The position numbers and the translations under genes were made by a program. This document shows, piece after piece, positions 1 to 7,473 of a DNA stretch of 37,110 nt. This stretch comes from CAYVUM01 sp964619055 (lineage in GTDB: Bacteria; Pseudomonadota; Alphaproteobacteria; Rhodospirillales; Defluviicoccaceae), in the NCBI GenBank assembly GCA_964619055.1, contig CAZUDB010000035.1:1-37110 (forward strand), in the 5' to 3' direction. The first letter of the stretch is position 1; the number at the start of each line of letters is the position of its first letter. The notes under the pieces were generated by a model that saw only the letters and a list, made by a program, of their open reading frames with translations, made no database searches and had not been told where the DNA came from.

Positions 1-884
1 ATCTCGCGAGTGCGGCGGAACAGCGCTTCCAGCGTCTCGCCTTCACCCCAGCGGATCGCCCGCTGCAAGGCCGTCAAATCTTCGTTAAAGCGCTGCAGGA
101 TCTCCAGGATCGCCTCGCGATTGTGCAGAAAGATATCGCGCCACATCACCGGATCGCTGGCGGCGATCCGCGTGAAGTCGCGAAAACCACCGGCGGAATA
201 CCGAATCACCGCCTGGTGGAGATCCTCCTCCAATTCCGTCGCCGTGGAGACGATGGTATAGGCGATCAGGTGCGGCAGGTGGGAGGTGATCGCCAGCACC
301 ACATCGTGGTGTTGCGCGTCCAGCTCATGGACGGTCATGCCGACGCTTTCCCAAAGCCGGCGGACCGTGGCGACCGCCGTTGGATCGGTCCCGGGCGCCG
401 GGGTCAGCACGCAGAAGCGCTCCTCGAACAGTTCGGCAAACCCGGCCTCCGGCCCCGAATGCTCGGTCCCCGCGATGGGATGGCCGGGAACCAGATAGAC
501 CCCCTCCGGCAAGTGAGGGCCAACGTCCCGGATTACGGATTGCTTGGTGGAGCCGGCGTCGGTGACGATGCAGCCGGGCTTCAGGTGAGGCGCGATCACG
601 GTCGCGATCCCGGCAAAGGTGCCGACAGGGGTGCAGAGCATCACCAGGTCCGCATCCGCCACGGCCGCCGCGACGTCCGTGGTGGCACTGTCCGCAATGC
701 CGAGCCGCAAGGCCGTCTCAGCGCTGCGCACACTCCGCGCGGCCACGGCGATGTGATCCACCAGCTTACGCTGACGCAGTGCACGGGCCAGCGATGAGCC
801 GATCAGCCCGATCCCGATCAGCGCAACCCGATCGATGTGGAACGTGGACGATGGGGTGGCGGCCGCTTCGGTGTCTGAGGTCAT
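1..884 (-). CDS. tyrA: Prephenate/arogenate dehydrogenase, C-terminus cut by window edge
   Basis: NAD(P)-dependent oxidative decarboxylation in tyrosine synthesis, cytoplasmic. The frame is open from an ATG at 884 down to base 1, so about 294 residues are visible and the C-terminus lies outside. After a roughly 15-residue leader comes a Rossmann start with the GxGxxG pattern (VALIGIGLIGSSLARAL). Further on are LVMLCTPV, a GHPIAGTEHSG motif typical of the TyrA family, and a helical dimerisation part containing SAGGFRDFTRIAASDP, also a family hallmark. Its ATG overlaps the hisC stop by 3 nt, so it is the third gene of an aromatic operon with chorismate mutase and hisC. Whether it prefers prephenate or arogenate cannot be read from the sequence. 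The family call is firm. Confidence 0.93.
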   Translation of the reverse strand, partial: MTSDTEAAATPSSTFHIDRVALIGIGLIGSSLARALRQRKLVDHIAVAARSVRSAETALRLGIADSATTDVAAAVADADLVMLCTPVGTFAGIATVIAPHLKPGCIVTDAGSTKQSVIRDVGPHLPEGVYLVPGHPIAGTEHSGPEAGFAELFEERFCVLTPAPGTDPTAVATVRRLWESVGMTVHELDAQHHDVVLAITSHLPHLIAYTIVSTATELEEDLHQAVIRYSAGGFRDFTRIAASDPVMWRDIFLHNREAILEILQRFNEDLTALQRAIRWGEGETLEALFRRTRE

Positions 885-1999
885 TGAGCGTCTGTCCCAT
901 CGGCGAAAAAGGCGGTGAGTGCATGCTCAAGCGCCGCCATGTCAGCATCGGTGCCGATTGTGATGCGCAGGGCGTCGGGCAGACCATAACCCTCCATCCG
1001 GCGCACCAGAATGCCGCGCGATCGCAAATGGACATCGGCAGCGCGGGCATCCCGATTGGAGCCGGCTGGGCCGGGAAATCGCGCCAGGACGAAGTTGCCG
1101 GCACTGTCGGGCACATCGAGCCCCCATCCGCGCAAACGCTCCGAAAACGACGACCGCCAGCGAGCCACATGAGCGACGGACGTGGCGATGAAATCCTGAT
1201 CACCGAGCGCGGCGATGCCTGCCGCTTGCGCCGGTGCCCCCACGTTGAACGGGTTGCGCAACCGGTTCAGTACATCGATGACGGGGAGGGGGCCATAGGC
1301 CCATCCGAGCCGGATCGCGCCGAGGCCATAAACCTTCGAGAAGGTGCGAATCACGACCGTGTCCTGCCGCGCATCCACGAGGTCAAATCCGGGCTCGTAG
1401 TCGTCCCGATCTACGAACTCCGCATAGGCGGCATCGAGGACGAGCAGGATCGAGTCCGCCAAGCCATCACGCAGTCGTCGGATCTCGGCGGCCGGCAGGA
1501 CCGTTCCCGTCGGGTTGTTGGGATTGGCCAGGAATACAATCCTCGTTCGCGGCGTCACGGCGGCGAGCAAGGCATCGACGTCGGCCGTCAAGTTGCGCTC
1601 CGGTGCGGTGACAACGCCAGCGCCAACGCCGCGCGCAGCGATGGGATACATCAGAAAGCCATGGCGATTGTACAAAATTTCATCACCCGGCCCGGCGTAG
1701 GCGCGGCAAAGCAGCGTGATCAGCTCATCGGAGCCGGCGCCGCAGACGATCCGAGCCGCATCCAATCCGTGAACATCGGCCAGTGCTGCCCGCAGTGCCG
1801 AGCAGGCGCCATCCGGATAGCGATGGGCGGTCCCCGAAGCCGCATGCAGTGCCGCAACCGCGTCCGGGCTGGGACCGAGTGCATTTTCATTGGCCGCCAG
1901 ACGGATTGGCGACGTGATGCCCGGCAAGGCGGACTCGCCGCCCACATAAGGGGCGAGGTCTAGCACATGCGCGAGGGGACGCAATGCGGACACGGGCAT
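881..1999 (-). CDS. hisC: Histidinol-phosphate / aromatic aminotransferase
   Basis: PLP-dependent fold-type I aminotransferase of 372 residues, the usual HisC length. In this aromatic-operon position the enzyme probably transaminates prephenate or phenylpyruvate-type substrates as well as imidazole-acetol phosphate. Visible landmarks are the N-terminal RLAANENALGPSP substrate segment, ANPNNPTG around residues 159–166, D189/Y192 in VLDAAYAEF, and the PLP lysine K222 in TFSKVYGLGAIRLGWAYG. Near the C-terminus GILVRRMEGYGLPDALRITIGT carries the carboxylate-binding arginine. The ATG at 1999 was chosen because it sits 2 nt after the upstream stop and the family N-terminus starts there; a longer frame upstream only runs antisense to the neighbour. 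Physiological substrate is inferred from context. Confidence 0.93.
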   Translation of the reverse strand: MPVSALRPLAHVLDLAPYVGGESALPGITSPIRLAANENALGPSPDAVAALHAASGTAHRYPDGACSALRAALADVHGLDAARIVCGAGSDELITLLCRAYAGPGDEILYNRHGFLMYPIAARGVGAGVVTAPERNLTADVDALLAAVTPRTRIVFLANPNNPTGTVLPAAEIRRLRDGLADSILLVLDAAYAEFVDRDDYEPGFDLVDARQDTVVIRTFSKVYGLGAIRLGWAYGPLPVIDVLNRLRNPFNVGAPAQAAGIAALGDQDFIATSVAHVARWRSSFSERLRGWGLDVPDSAGNFVLARFPGPAGSNRDARAADVHLRSRGILVRRMEGYGLPDALRITIGTDADMAALEHALTAFFADGTDAQ

Positions 2000-2001
2000 G
2001 C

Positions 2002-2910
2002 TCAGCGCTGGGCGCTGCCGTTGCTGGCAGGCCGACGGTGCCGCGGTGGACCGAGTTCGTCCTCGTTCAACGGTTCTGCATAGGTGCCGAGGCGAACCAT
2101 ACGGTTGCAGGCTGCGCCGAGACGATCCTCCAGATCCGCAAGTCTGGGATCGTCGGTGGCGACGTAATCGCCGATTTCGGCCAGGAAAAGCCAAGCCTTC
2201 GGACCCTGCTCCTCCCGCCATACGGTCGTGAAATGATGGTTGAGCCCGGCCCCCTCCAAGGCCAATTTGAACTGGTTGATGCCGAGCCGCTTTTCCATCT
2301 CAAAGGCGAGATAAGATCGGTCCCGGCCCGTGGGCGGCTGCTCCACCGGGCAAATCACCAGGGCCTCCAGGTCGCCGCCGATACTGTTGGATGGTCCGGC
2401 CAGGGGAAGCTTTGCGATAATGCGCGGGGCGTCCGGCTGGGTCGTGACCAGGTGGCGCCACCACGGGTCCTTCTCATCATGCTGCGGCATAGGCAGGACG
2501 CCGACCGTGGCGTCCTGGCGATGGACCGCTTCGATGGTCGAGCGCACCGAGGTGTGCCGGGTCACCGGTGTGAAAATGCCGAAGTGATCGCGAGCCAGGT
2601 CCCAATATCCGCCCTGCCCTTGTGGCATGTGAACGGCCACCGAAAACGAGCCTTCAAACGACAGCGTCGCCGTGATGATCAGGCGCCAAATGGCCACCAG
2701 CTCGCGGCGCGGAAATGGGCCGTGGTGGCGCGCGATCAGGCGATACACAATTTCCGCTTCCCGGGCGGGGCGGATCTTGATGCGGTCGTTGGCCTTCAGA
2801 CTGCGCACAGTCTCGACGAGCGCGGTCCGCTTGATCAGCAGGTCGTGGATGGCATCATCGATGGCATCGATATCGCGCCGAACCGCCTCAAGATTTCGGT
2901 CACCGTCCAT
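2002..2910 (-). CDS. Chorismate mutase fused to a degenerate prephenate-dehydratase/ACT-like region
   Basis: A 302-residue cytoplasmic protein heading the leftward aromatic operon. Residues 1–90 are an AroQ-type all-helical chorismate mutase: VRRDIDAIDDAIHDLL, KRTALVETVRSLK and RPAREAEIV supply the expected Arg/Lys/Glu set. The C-terminal Gln of the AroQ site is not obvious (the helix ends IWRLIITATLSFEG). Residues about 95–210 are laid out like the prephenate-dehydratase part of PheA but lack the Thr-rich catalytic motif. Residues about 215–285, including KAWLFLAEIGDY and DDPRLADLEDRL, resemble an ACT domain. The likely role is chorismate to prephenate conversion feeding tyrA and hisC, with the rest structural or allosteric. 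The chorismate mutase call is solid; the reading of the C-terminal two thirds is inference. Confidence 0.82.
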   Translation of the reverse strand: MDGDRNLEAVRRDIDAIDDAIHDLLIKRTALVETVRSLKANDRIKIRPAREAEIVYRLIARHHGPFPRRELVAIWRLIITATLSFEGSFSVAVHMPQGQGGYWDLARDHFGIFTPVTRHTSVRSTIEAVHRQDATVGVLPMPQHDEKDPWWRHLVTTQPDAPRIIAKLPLAGPSNSIGGDLEALVICPVEQPPTGRDRSYLAFEMEKRLGINQFKLALEGAGLNHHFTTVWREEQGPKAWLFLAEIGDYVATDDPRLADLEDRLGAACNRMVRLGTYAEPLNEDELGPPRHRRPASNGSAQR

Positions 2911-3007
2911 GGCCTTATCGGGTGTCGTTCGGTGTTTTTGTCAGATGGCGGCTGGGTTCATCATGAAGCAGTGATACGGGCTCGGACGGACGAAAGCAAA
3001 GAAAACG

Positions 3008-3036
3008 TTGACACTCGGGGCCGGCGTTTGTAGCGA
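3008..3036 (+). promoter_or_regulatory. Candidate housekeeping promoter for metX–metW
   Basis: A perfect -35 hexamer TTGACA (3008–3013) is followed after 17 bp by TAGCGA (3031–3036), a weak -10. It lies in the divergent gap between the chorismate mutase gene and metX, leaving a leader of about 50–90 nt depending on the metX start. No SAM-II riboswitch core, common before alphaproteobacterial metX/metA, was recognised in the leader. Confidence 0.4.
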
Positions 3037-3095
3037 TCCCGATCCGTGCCGGACGCAATTCTGATGATTGGTTCAGGGAGTCTATCGGCGCGGCG

Positions 3096-4325
3096 TTGAG
3101 CGACGAAAACCAACCGTCGCGCCGATTGAACGCACAAATGAACCATTCTCAGCGCTTTGCCGGAACGGTCGACGCCGATCGGTCTGCCGCCTTGCCAGGG
3201 TATCGGGTCCACTTGGGGACCGATCATCCGCTCGTTTTGGAAAGTGGTGGCGTCCTTAGTGACTTTCCCGTCGCCTATCAAACCTACGGCACGTTGAACG
3301 ATGACCGGTCTAATGCTGTTGTTGTCTGCCACGCCCTAACCGGTGATCAGTTCGTCGCCGAAGACCATCCCGTCACCGGCAAGGCCGGTTGGTGGTCGAG
3401 CCTCGTGGGGCCCGGTCTCACCATCGACACCAACCAGTGGTTCGTCATCTGCGCCAATGTGTTGGGGGGCTGCATGGGATCTGCTGGGCCGGCCGAGGTC
3501 AATGCCGCCACGGGTGAGCCTTGGGGGTTGTCGTTTCCCGTCATTACCATCGCCGACATGGTTCGCGCGCAAGCCATGCTGCTGGATCACTTGGGCATCG
3601 ATCGGGTGTTCGCCGTCATTGGTGGCTCGATGGGCGGCATGCAGGTGTTGGAATGGGCAGCGCTGTATCCCGAGCGTGTTGTCGCCGCCGTCCCCATCGC
3701 CACAGCGGCACACCATTCAGCCCAGAACATTGCCTTTCACGAGGTGGGCCGTCAGGCCATCATGGCCGACCCTGATTGGGAGGGCGGAAACTACTGGCAG
3801 AAGGAAAAGAAGCCACATCGTGGCCTCGCCGTGGCACGGATGACAGCGCATATCACATATCTGTCCGAGCAAAAGTTGACCGAGAAGTTTGGCCGCAGCC
3901 TCCAAGATCGCCGCAGCATCACCTATGGCTTCGACGCCGACTTCCAAGTTGAAAGCTACTTGCGCCACCAGGGAATCAGCTTCGTCGAACGTTTCGATGC
4001 CAATTCCTACCTCTATATCACCCGCGCGATGGACTATTTCGACATGGCGGCCCGCCACGGCGGTGTCTTGGCGGACTGTTTTCGCAGCACGCCGGTGCGT
4101 TTTTGCGTCATTTCCTTTACAAGCGACTGGCTGTACCCCACGCCCGAAAGCCGCAAGATCGTCCGGGCGCTTAACGCCGTTGCCGCCAATGTCAGCTTCG
4201 CGGAAATCGAGTCGAACGCCGGGCATGATGCTTTTTTGGTGAATGAGCCGGAATTCCATCGCGTGCTGGACGGCTTCCTGGCTGGGGCGGCCGTCCACCA
4301 CCAATCGGATCTACGCGGGGTATGA
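3096..4325 (+). CDS. metX: Homoserine O-acyltransferase MetX
   Basis: Alpha/beta-hydrolase-fold enzyme that activates homoserine by acylation at the start of methionine synthesis. With the TTG start used here it is 409 residues. The catalytic triad is visible: nucleophile S178 in VIGGSMGGMQVLEW, Asp in FTSDWLYP and His in NAGHDAFLVNEPEFH. Also present are YQTYGTLN, VCHALTGDQ and GGCMGSAGP, all family signatures. The start is uncertain: TTG 3096 has a GGGAG stretch some distance upstream, while ATG 3138 gives a 395-residue protein with no clear ribosome-binding site. The stop overlaps metW by 4 nt (ATGA). In MetX/MetW-pair organisms the acyl donor is often succinyl-CoA, but the donor cannot be settled here. 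Confidence 0.95.
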   Translation: MSDENQPSRRLNAQMNHSQRFAGTVDADRSAALPGYRVHLGTDHPLVLESGGVLSDFPVAYQTYGTLNDDRSNAVVVCHALTGDQFVAEDHPVTGKAGWWSSLVGPGLTIDTNQWFVICANVLGGCMGSAGPAEVNAATGEPWGLSFPVITIADMVRAQAMLLDHLGIDRVFAVIGGSMGGMQVLEWAALYPERVVAAVPIATAAHHSAQNIAFHEVGRQAIMADPDWEGGNYWQKEKKPHRGLAVARMTAHITYLSEQKLTEKFGRSLQDRRSITYGFDADFQVESYLRHQGISFVERFDANSYLYITRAMDYFDMAARHGGVLADCFRSTPVRFCVISFTSDWLYPTPESRKIVRALNAVAANVSFAEIESNAGHDAFLVNEPEFHRVLDGFLAGAAVHHQSDLRGV

Positions 4326-4960
4326 CACCATCGCCCCTTCCCGGCATCGACGTGCGCGGGGGAATCCGGGTCGATCTCCAGCTGATCGCCGACATGATCG
4401 AGCCAGGCAGCCGCGTCTTGGACGTGGGCTGCGCGGATGGCGCTTTGCTTGCCTGGCTCGTGCACTACAAGCAAGTCGACGGCCGTGGCATTGAACTCTC
4501 CAATGAAGGAGTGAACGCGTGTGTGGCCGCCGGGCTCTCCGTGATCATGGGCGACGCCGAAACCGACCTGTTCGACTATCCGGCCAATGCCATGGACTAT
4601 GTGGTGTTGAGCCAAACACTGCAGGCCATGAAGGCGCCGCGGACGGTTCTGGAACAGCTCTTGCGGGTCGGCAGCCGGGCGATCGTGTCCTTCCCCAACT
4701 TCGCCCATTGGCGCTCACGCTGGTTTTTGATGGTGCGTGGTCGTATGCCCATGAGCCGGGCTCTGCCGTACAGCTGGTGGGAAACGCCCAACATCCATCA
4801 CTGCACGATCGCGGATTTCGTGGAGTTGTGCCGTGACATGGGTATTACGATTGAAACCAGCCTATCGCTCGATTCGACGGGCACGCGCCACCGCATCGGC
4901 CGGAACTTGCGGCTCGCCAACTTGTTGGGTGAACAAGCGGTTTTTCTGTTGCGACGTTAG
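4322..4960 (+). CDS. metW: MetW, methyltransferase-fold methionine-synthesis protein
   Basis: A 212-residue class I SAM-methyltransferase-fold protein. It shows motif I VLDVGCADGALLAWL, acidic motif II RGIELSNEG, then DYVVLSQTLQAMKAP and VSFPNFAHWRSR, the last two characteristic of MetW. The RMPMSRALPYSWWETPNIHHC segment is also conserved in the family. MetW is translationally coupled to metX through a 4-nt overlap and is known in this context as a partner required for efficient homoserine acyltransferase activity; its own methyl acceptor, if any, is unclear. The gene ends 46 bp before the convergent end of ilvE, with a short CGACG/CGTCG repeat at the junction but no convincing terminator. 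Confidence 0.94.
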   Translation: MTPSPLPGIDVRGGIRVDLQLIADMIEPGSRVLDVGCADGALLAWLVHYKQVDGRGIELSNEGVNACVAAGLSVIMGDAETDLFDYPANAMDYVVLSQTLQAMKAPRTVLEQLLRVGSRAIVSFPNFAHWRSRWFLMVRGRMPMSRALPYSWWETPNIHHCTIADFVELCRDMGITIETSLSLDSTGTRHRIGRNLRLANLLGEQAVFLLRR

Positions 4961-5006
4961 TGCGTCGTTGCGCTCATCAGCTCACGGGCGGCGGCGATTC
5001 CTTGCG

Positions 5007-5939
5007 CTACTCTGCCGCCGAAACGGCAGCCGCCGGAGCAGCGTCCTCGTCACTCGAATATTCGCGCTGACCCGTTAGGCGCTCGTAATCCTCGATCAGC
5101 ACCCGGGTGATCGATCCAGGGGTGAACCGGTTGTGATCGATTTCGCCCACCGGCGTAATTTCCGCTGCTGTTCCGGTCAGAAACACCTCGGTGGCACGAT
5201 CGAGCTCATGGGGCCAAATGGCACGCTCGATCACCTCGATTCCCCGCGCTCGCGCCAATTCGATCACCGTTTGACGAGTGATGCCGTTCAAGAAGCAATC
5301 AGGCAGGGGGGTGTGAAGGCGGTCGTCACCCAAGCTCATAAAAATATTGGCGCCCGTGGCTTCGGAAACGCGTCCGCGCCAGTCCAGCAGCAGGGCATCA
5401 TCATAGCCCTCGGCTTCGGCCGCGTGCTTTGAAAGCGTGCAGATCATGTAAAGGCCGGCGGCCTTGGCGTGGACCGGCGCCGTCTTCGGGCTGGGGCGCA
5501 TCCATTTCGCGGTCTTGAGCCGGATGCCTTTGAGCCGGGACTCGGGCGAGAAGTACGACGGCCACGACCAAGCCGCGATCCCCAGATGAATGCGGCTGTG
5601 CTGTGCCGACACCCCCATCATCTCCGAGCCCCGCCAAGCCACCGGTCGCACGTAGCCATCGAAGATATCGTTGGCCGCCACCACCTCCGCGCAGGCCGCA
5701 TCGATCTCCGCAACCGACCAGGGCAGTGAGAAGCCAAGAATGCGGGCCGATTCAGCAAGACGCTCGGAGTGCTCGGTGAGCTTGAAGATCCGGCCCTTGT
5801 AAACTCGTTCACCCTCAAACACGGAAGACGCATAGTGGAGGGCATGGGTCAACACGTGGCACGTAGCGTTACGCCAGGGTTTCAGCGTCCCGTCATACCA
5901 GATCAGCCCGTCACGGTCGTCGAAGGGTTGGCCAGCCAT
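5007..5939 (-). CDS. ilvE: Branched-chain amino-acid aminotransferase
   Basis: Fold-type IV PLP aminotransferase of 310 residues that performs the last step of valine, leucine and isoleucine synthesis and the first step of their breakdown. Motifs are HALHYASSVFEGERVYKG near the N-terminus, the PLP lysine in APVHAKAAGLYM, the EATGANIF loop with the conserved Glu, GITRQTVIELA, and EVFLTGTAAEITPVGEID. ATG 5939 follows a GGGAGA stretch. The last 20 residues are Ala/Glu/Ser-rich and look like a disordered tail. It is transcribed away from the MarR-type regulator gene, sharing a gap of about 210 bp. Confidence 0.95.
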   Translation of the reverse strand: MAGQPFDDRDGLIWYDGTLKPWRNATCHVLTHALHYASSVFEGERVYKGRIFKLTEHSERLAESARILGFSLPWSVAEIDAACAEVVAANDIFDGYVRPVAWRGSEMMGVSAQHSRIHLGIAAWSWPSYFSPESRLKGIRLKTAKWMRPSPKTAPVHAKAAGLYMICTLSKHAAEAEGYDDALLLDWRGRVSEATGANIFMSLGDDRLHTPLPDCFLNGITRQTVIELARARGIEVIERAIWPHELDRATEVFLTGTAAEITPVGEIDHNRFTPGSITRVLIEDYERLTGQREYSSDEDAAPAAAVSAAE

Positions 5940-6023
5940 TGCTTGAAGGTCTCCCGATCCTGCGAGCTCCAGTGGTGCAGTTCTTTACTGCCGACACGGG
6001 CACCAAAACTGCATGCTTATTGC

Positions 6024-6072
6024 GTCACTTGGCTTGTGACGTTGCAATGCGTAACATTTGCTGCCATATATG
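6024..6072. promoter_or_regulatory. Divergent ilvE/marR control region with a GTCAC-N7-GTGAC dyad
   Basis: In the gap between ilvE and the MarR gene, GTCAC (6024–6028) and GTGAC (6036–6040) form perfect 5-bp arms around 7 nt. Immediately after is an imperfect dyad GTTGC-N5-GTAAC (6041–6055). MarR proteins usually bind short dyads in their own promoter, so these are reasonable operator candidates. TTGCAA (6042–6047) and TATATG (6067–6072) are a possible, widely spaced rightward promoter. Binding is inferred only. Confidence 0.3.
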
Positions 6073-6151
6073 TCAACGATCCTGACTTAATCGCCCCGCG
6101 GTGGTCACGAAGCCCTGTGCGAACCTGACTGCCCCCTTCGGAGGATGCCCG

Positions 6152-6793
6152 TTGAGCCAAACGACAGAGTCCTCAGCGTTTGGTGAAGTTCCGGATGCCC
6201 GCGAAGGCGCCACCTTGGACACGGCGCCCGAACGTCGCGCCGATGATCCTCCCGCATCGCTGGTCTGCGGCGGACCACCCGCCGCGGACAAGGGCACGGG
6301 TCGTGTCCGGACCGGGGAGCTTCGCGAAGCGATCGAATTGCTGTTCTTCGCCTATCGAGATTTTACTGCCGACGCCGACGCCATGTTGGCACGGTATGGC
6401 TTCGGGCGCGCGCATCACCGCGTCATTTATTTCGTCGGCCGCCGGCCTGGCCTCGCCGTGAGCGAGCTGTTGTCCATCCTTAAGATCAGCAAGCAGGCGC
6501 TGGCACCGGTTCTGCGTCAGCTCCTTGAAGAGGGGTTCATCCAGCAACGGCCCGATCCCAGTGACGGCCGTCGGCGCCGCCTCTACCTGTCGGCTGAAGC
6601 CGAAGCCCTGGAACGTCGCCTGACCGAGCGCCAGGCCGCCCGCATTGCCCGCGCATACGCAGAAACCGGTGGAGATGCGGTGACGGGCTTTACGGCCGTC
6701 GTACGCGCCATTATCAATCCGGAAGATCGTGGCCAGGTCCCCGCTGCCTCGGCGACCCGAGGCCGCCGATGGAGCGCTAGAACGACCCGGTGA
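6152..6793 (+). CDS. petP: MarR-family transcriptional regulator (PetP-like)
   Basis: Winged-helix MarR regulator, 213 residues from TTG 6152. That start has a good Shine-Dalgarno (CGGAGGA, 6139–6145) 6–7 nt upstream; the in-frame GTG at 6101 has none. Residues about 1–55 are a poorly conserved, charged N-terminal extension. The MarR core follows: dimerisation helix ELREAIELLFFAYRDF, ARYGFGRAHHRVIYFV, recognition region LLSILKISKQALAPVLRQLL and the wing RRPDPSDGRRRRLYLS-like segment. It overlaps the next response-regulator gene by 4 nt (GTGA). The MarR–OmpR order matches the petP–petR pair known from Rhodobacter; that assignment is by similarity of arrangement and sequence. Ligand and targets are unknown. 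Confidence 0.85.
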   Translation: MSQTTESSAFGEVPDAREGATLDTAPERRADDPPASLVCGGPPAADKGTGRVRTGELREAIELLFFAYRDFTADADAMLARYGFGRAHHRVIYFVGRRPGLAVSELLSILKISKQALAPVLRQLLEEGFIQQRPDPSDGRRRRLYLSAEAEALERRLTERQAARIARAYAETGGDAVTGFTAVVRAIINPEDRGQVPAASATRGRRWSARTTR

Positions 6794-7473
6794 GCGAAGC
6801 AACGCCTCACATTCTTGTTGTCGACGACGATACCCGGCTGCGCGGACTCCTCGCTCGCTATCTGTCGGAAAACGGGTTCATTGTCGCCACCGCATCCGAC
6901 GCGGCCGATGCTCGAGCCAAACTGGAAAGCGTGGCCTTCGACTTGATGGTTCTCGACTTGATGATGCCCGGCGAACACGGACTGGATTTGGCTGCCGACC
7001 TGAAATCCCGATCTGCTATGCCGATCCTGATGTTGACGGCCATGGCCGAGTCCGAAGACCGGATCGCTGGCTTGGAACGTGGGGCCGAGGATTACGTGGT
7101 CAAACCGTTTGAACCACGCGAACTCCTGCTGCGCATCCACAATGTCTTGCGCCGGACACCGCCCACGGCGCCGGCGCCGGCTTTGGTACGGCTTGGCGAT
7201 CTTGTGTTTGATCGCGACCGCGGCGAACTCGCCCGCGATGACGAGCCGGTCCGACTGACCACCGTCGAGGTCGATTTGCTGCGCGTCTTGGCGAGCCGGC
7301 CCGGCTCCGTCTTCAGCCGGGAGGAGTTGATCGAGCTCACGGGGGCTGCGGGCGGCGGCCGTGCGATCGACGTCCAGGTCACACGACTGCGTCGTAAGCT
7401 GGAGCCCGATGCCCGTGAGCCACGCTATTTGCAGACAGTTCGCAATAAAGGCTACGTGTTGAAGCCCGATTGA
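6790..7473 (+). CDS. petR: OmpR/PetR-type response regulator
   Basis: Cytoplasmic two-component response regulator, 227 residues. The receiver spans residues 6–120, with acidic pocket VVDDDTR at 10–16, phosphoacceptor D56 in LMVLDLMMPGE, the conserved Thr in LMLTAM, and the lysine of YVVKPFEPREL. A winged-helix DNA-binding domain covers about 135–225 (TTVEVDLLRVLASRPGSVFSREEL; DVQVTRLRRKLE; RNKGYVL). The GTG start lies within the marR stop and the stop overlaps the kinase TTG, so the three genes form one translationally coupled operon. PetR-type regulators in photosynthetic alphaproteobacteria affect respiratory and photosynthetic growth; the role here is not shown by sequence. Confidence 0.9.
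   Translation: MSEATPHILVVDDDTRLRGLLARYLSENGFIVATASDAADARAKLESVAFDLMVLDLMMPGEHGLDLAADLKSRSAMPILMLTAMAESEDRIAGLERGAEDYVVKPFEPRELLLRIHNVLRRTPPTAPAPALVRLGDLVFDRDRGELARDDEPVRLTTVEVDLLRVLASRPGSVFSREELIELTGAAGGGRAIDVQVTRLRRKLEPDAREPRYLQTVRNKGYVLKPD

Noticed and set aside
779..3033. Long plus-strand open frames opposite tyrA, hisC and the chorismate mutase gene
   Set aside because: They are antisense to well-conserved genes and encode no recognisable family; high GC makes such frames common.
2911..3137. SAM-II type riboswitch before metX
   Set aside because: No pseudoknot-forming core or GCTAAA-type segment was found in the leader; only a promoter-like TTGACA is visible.
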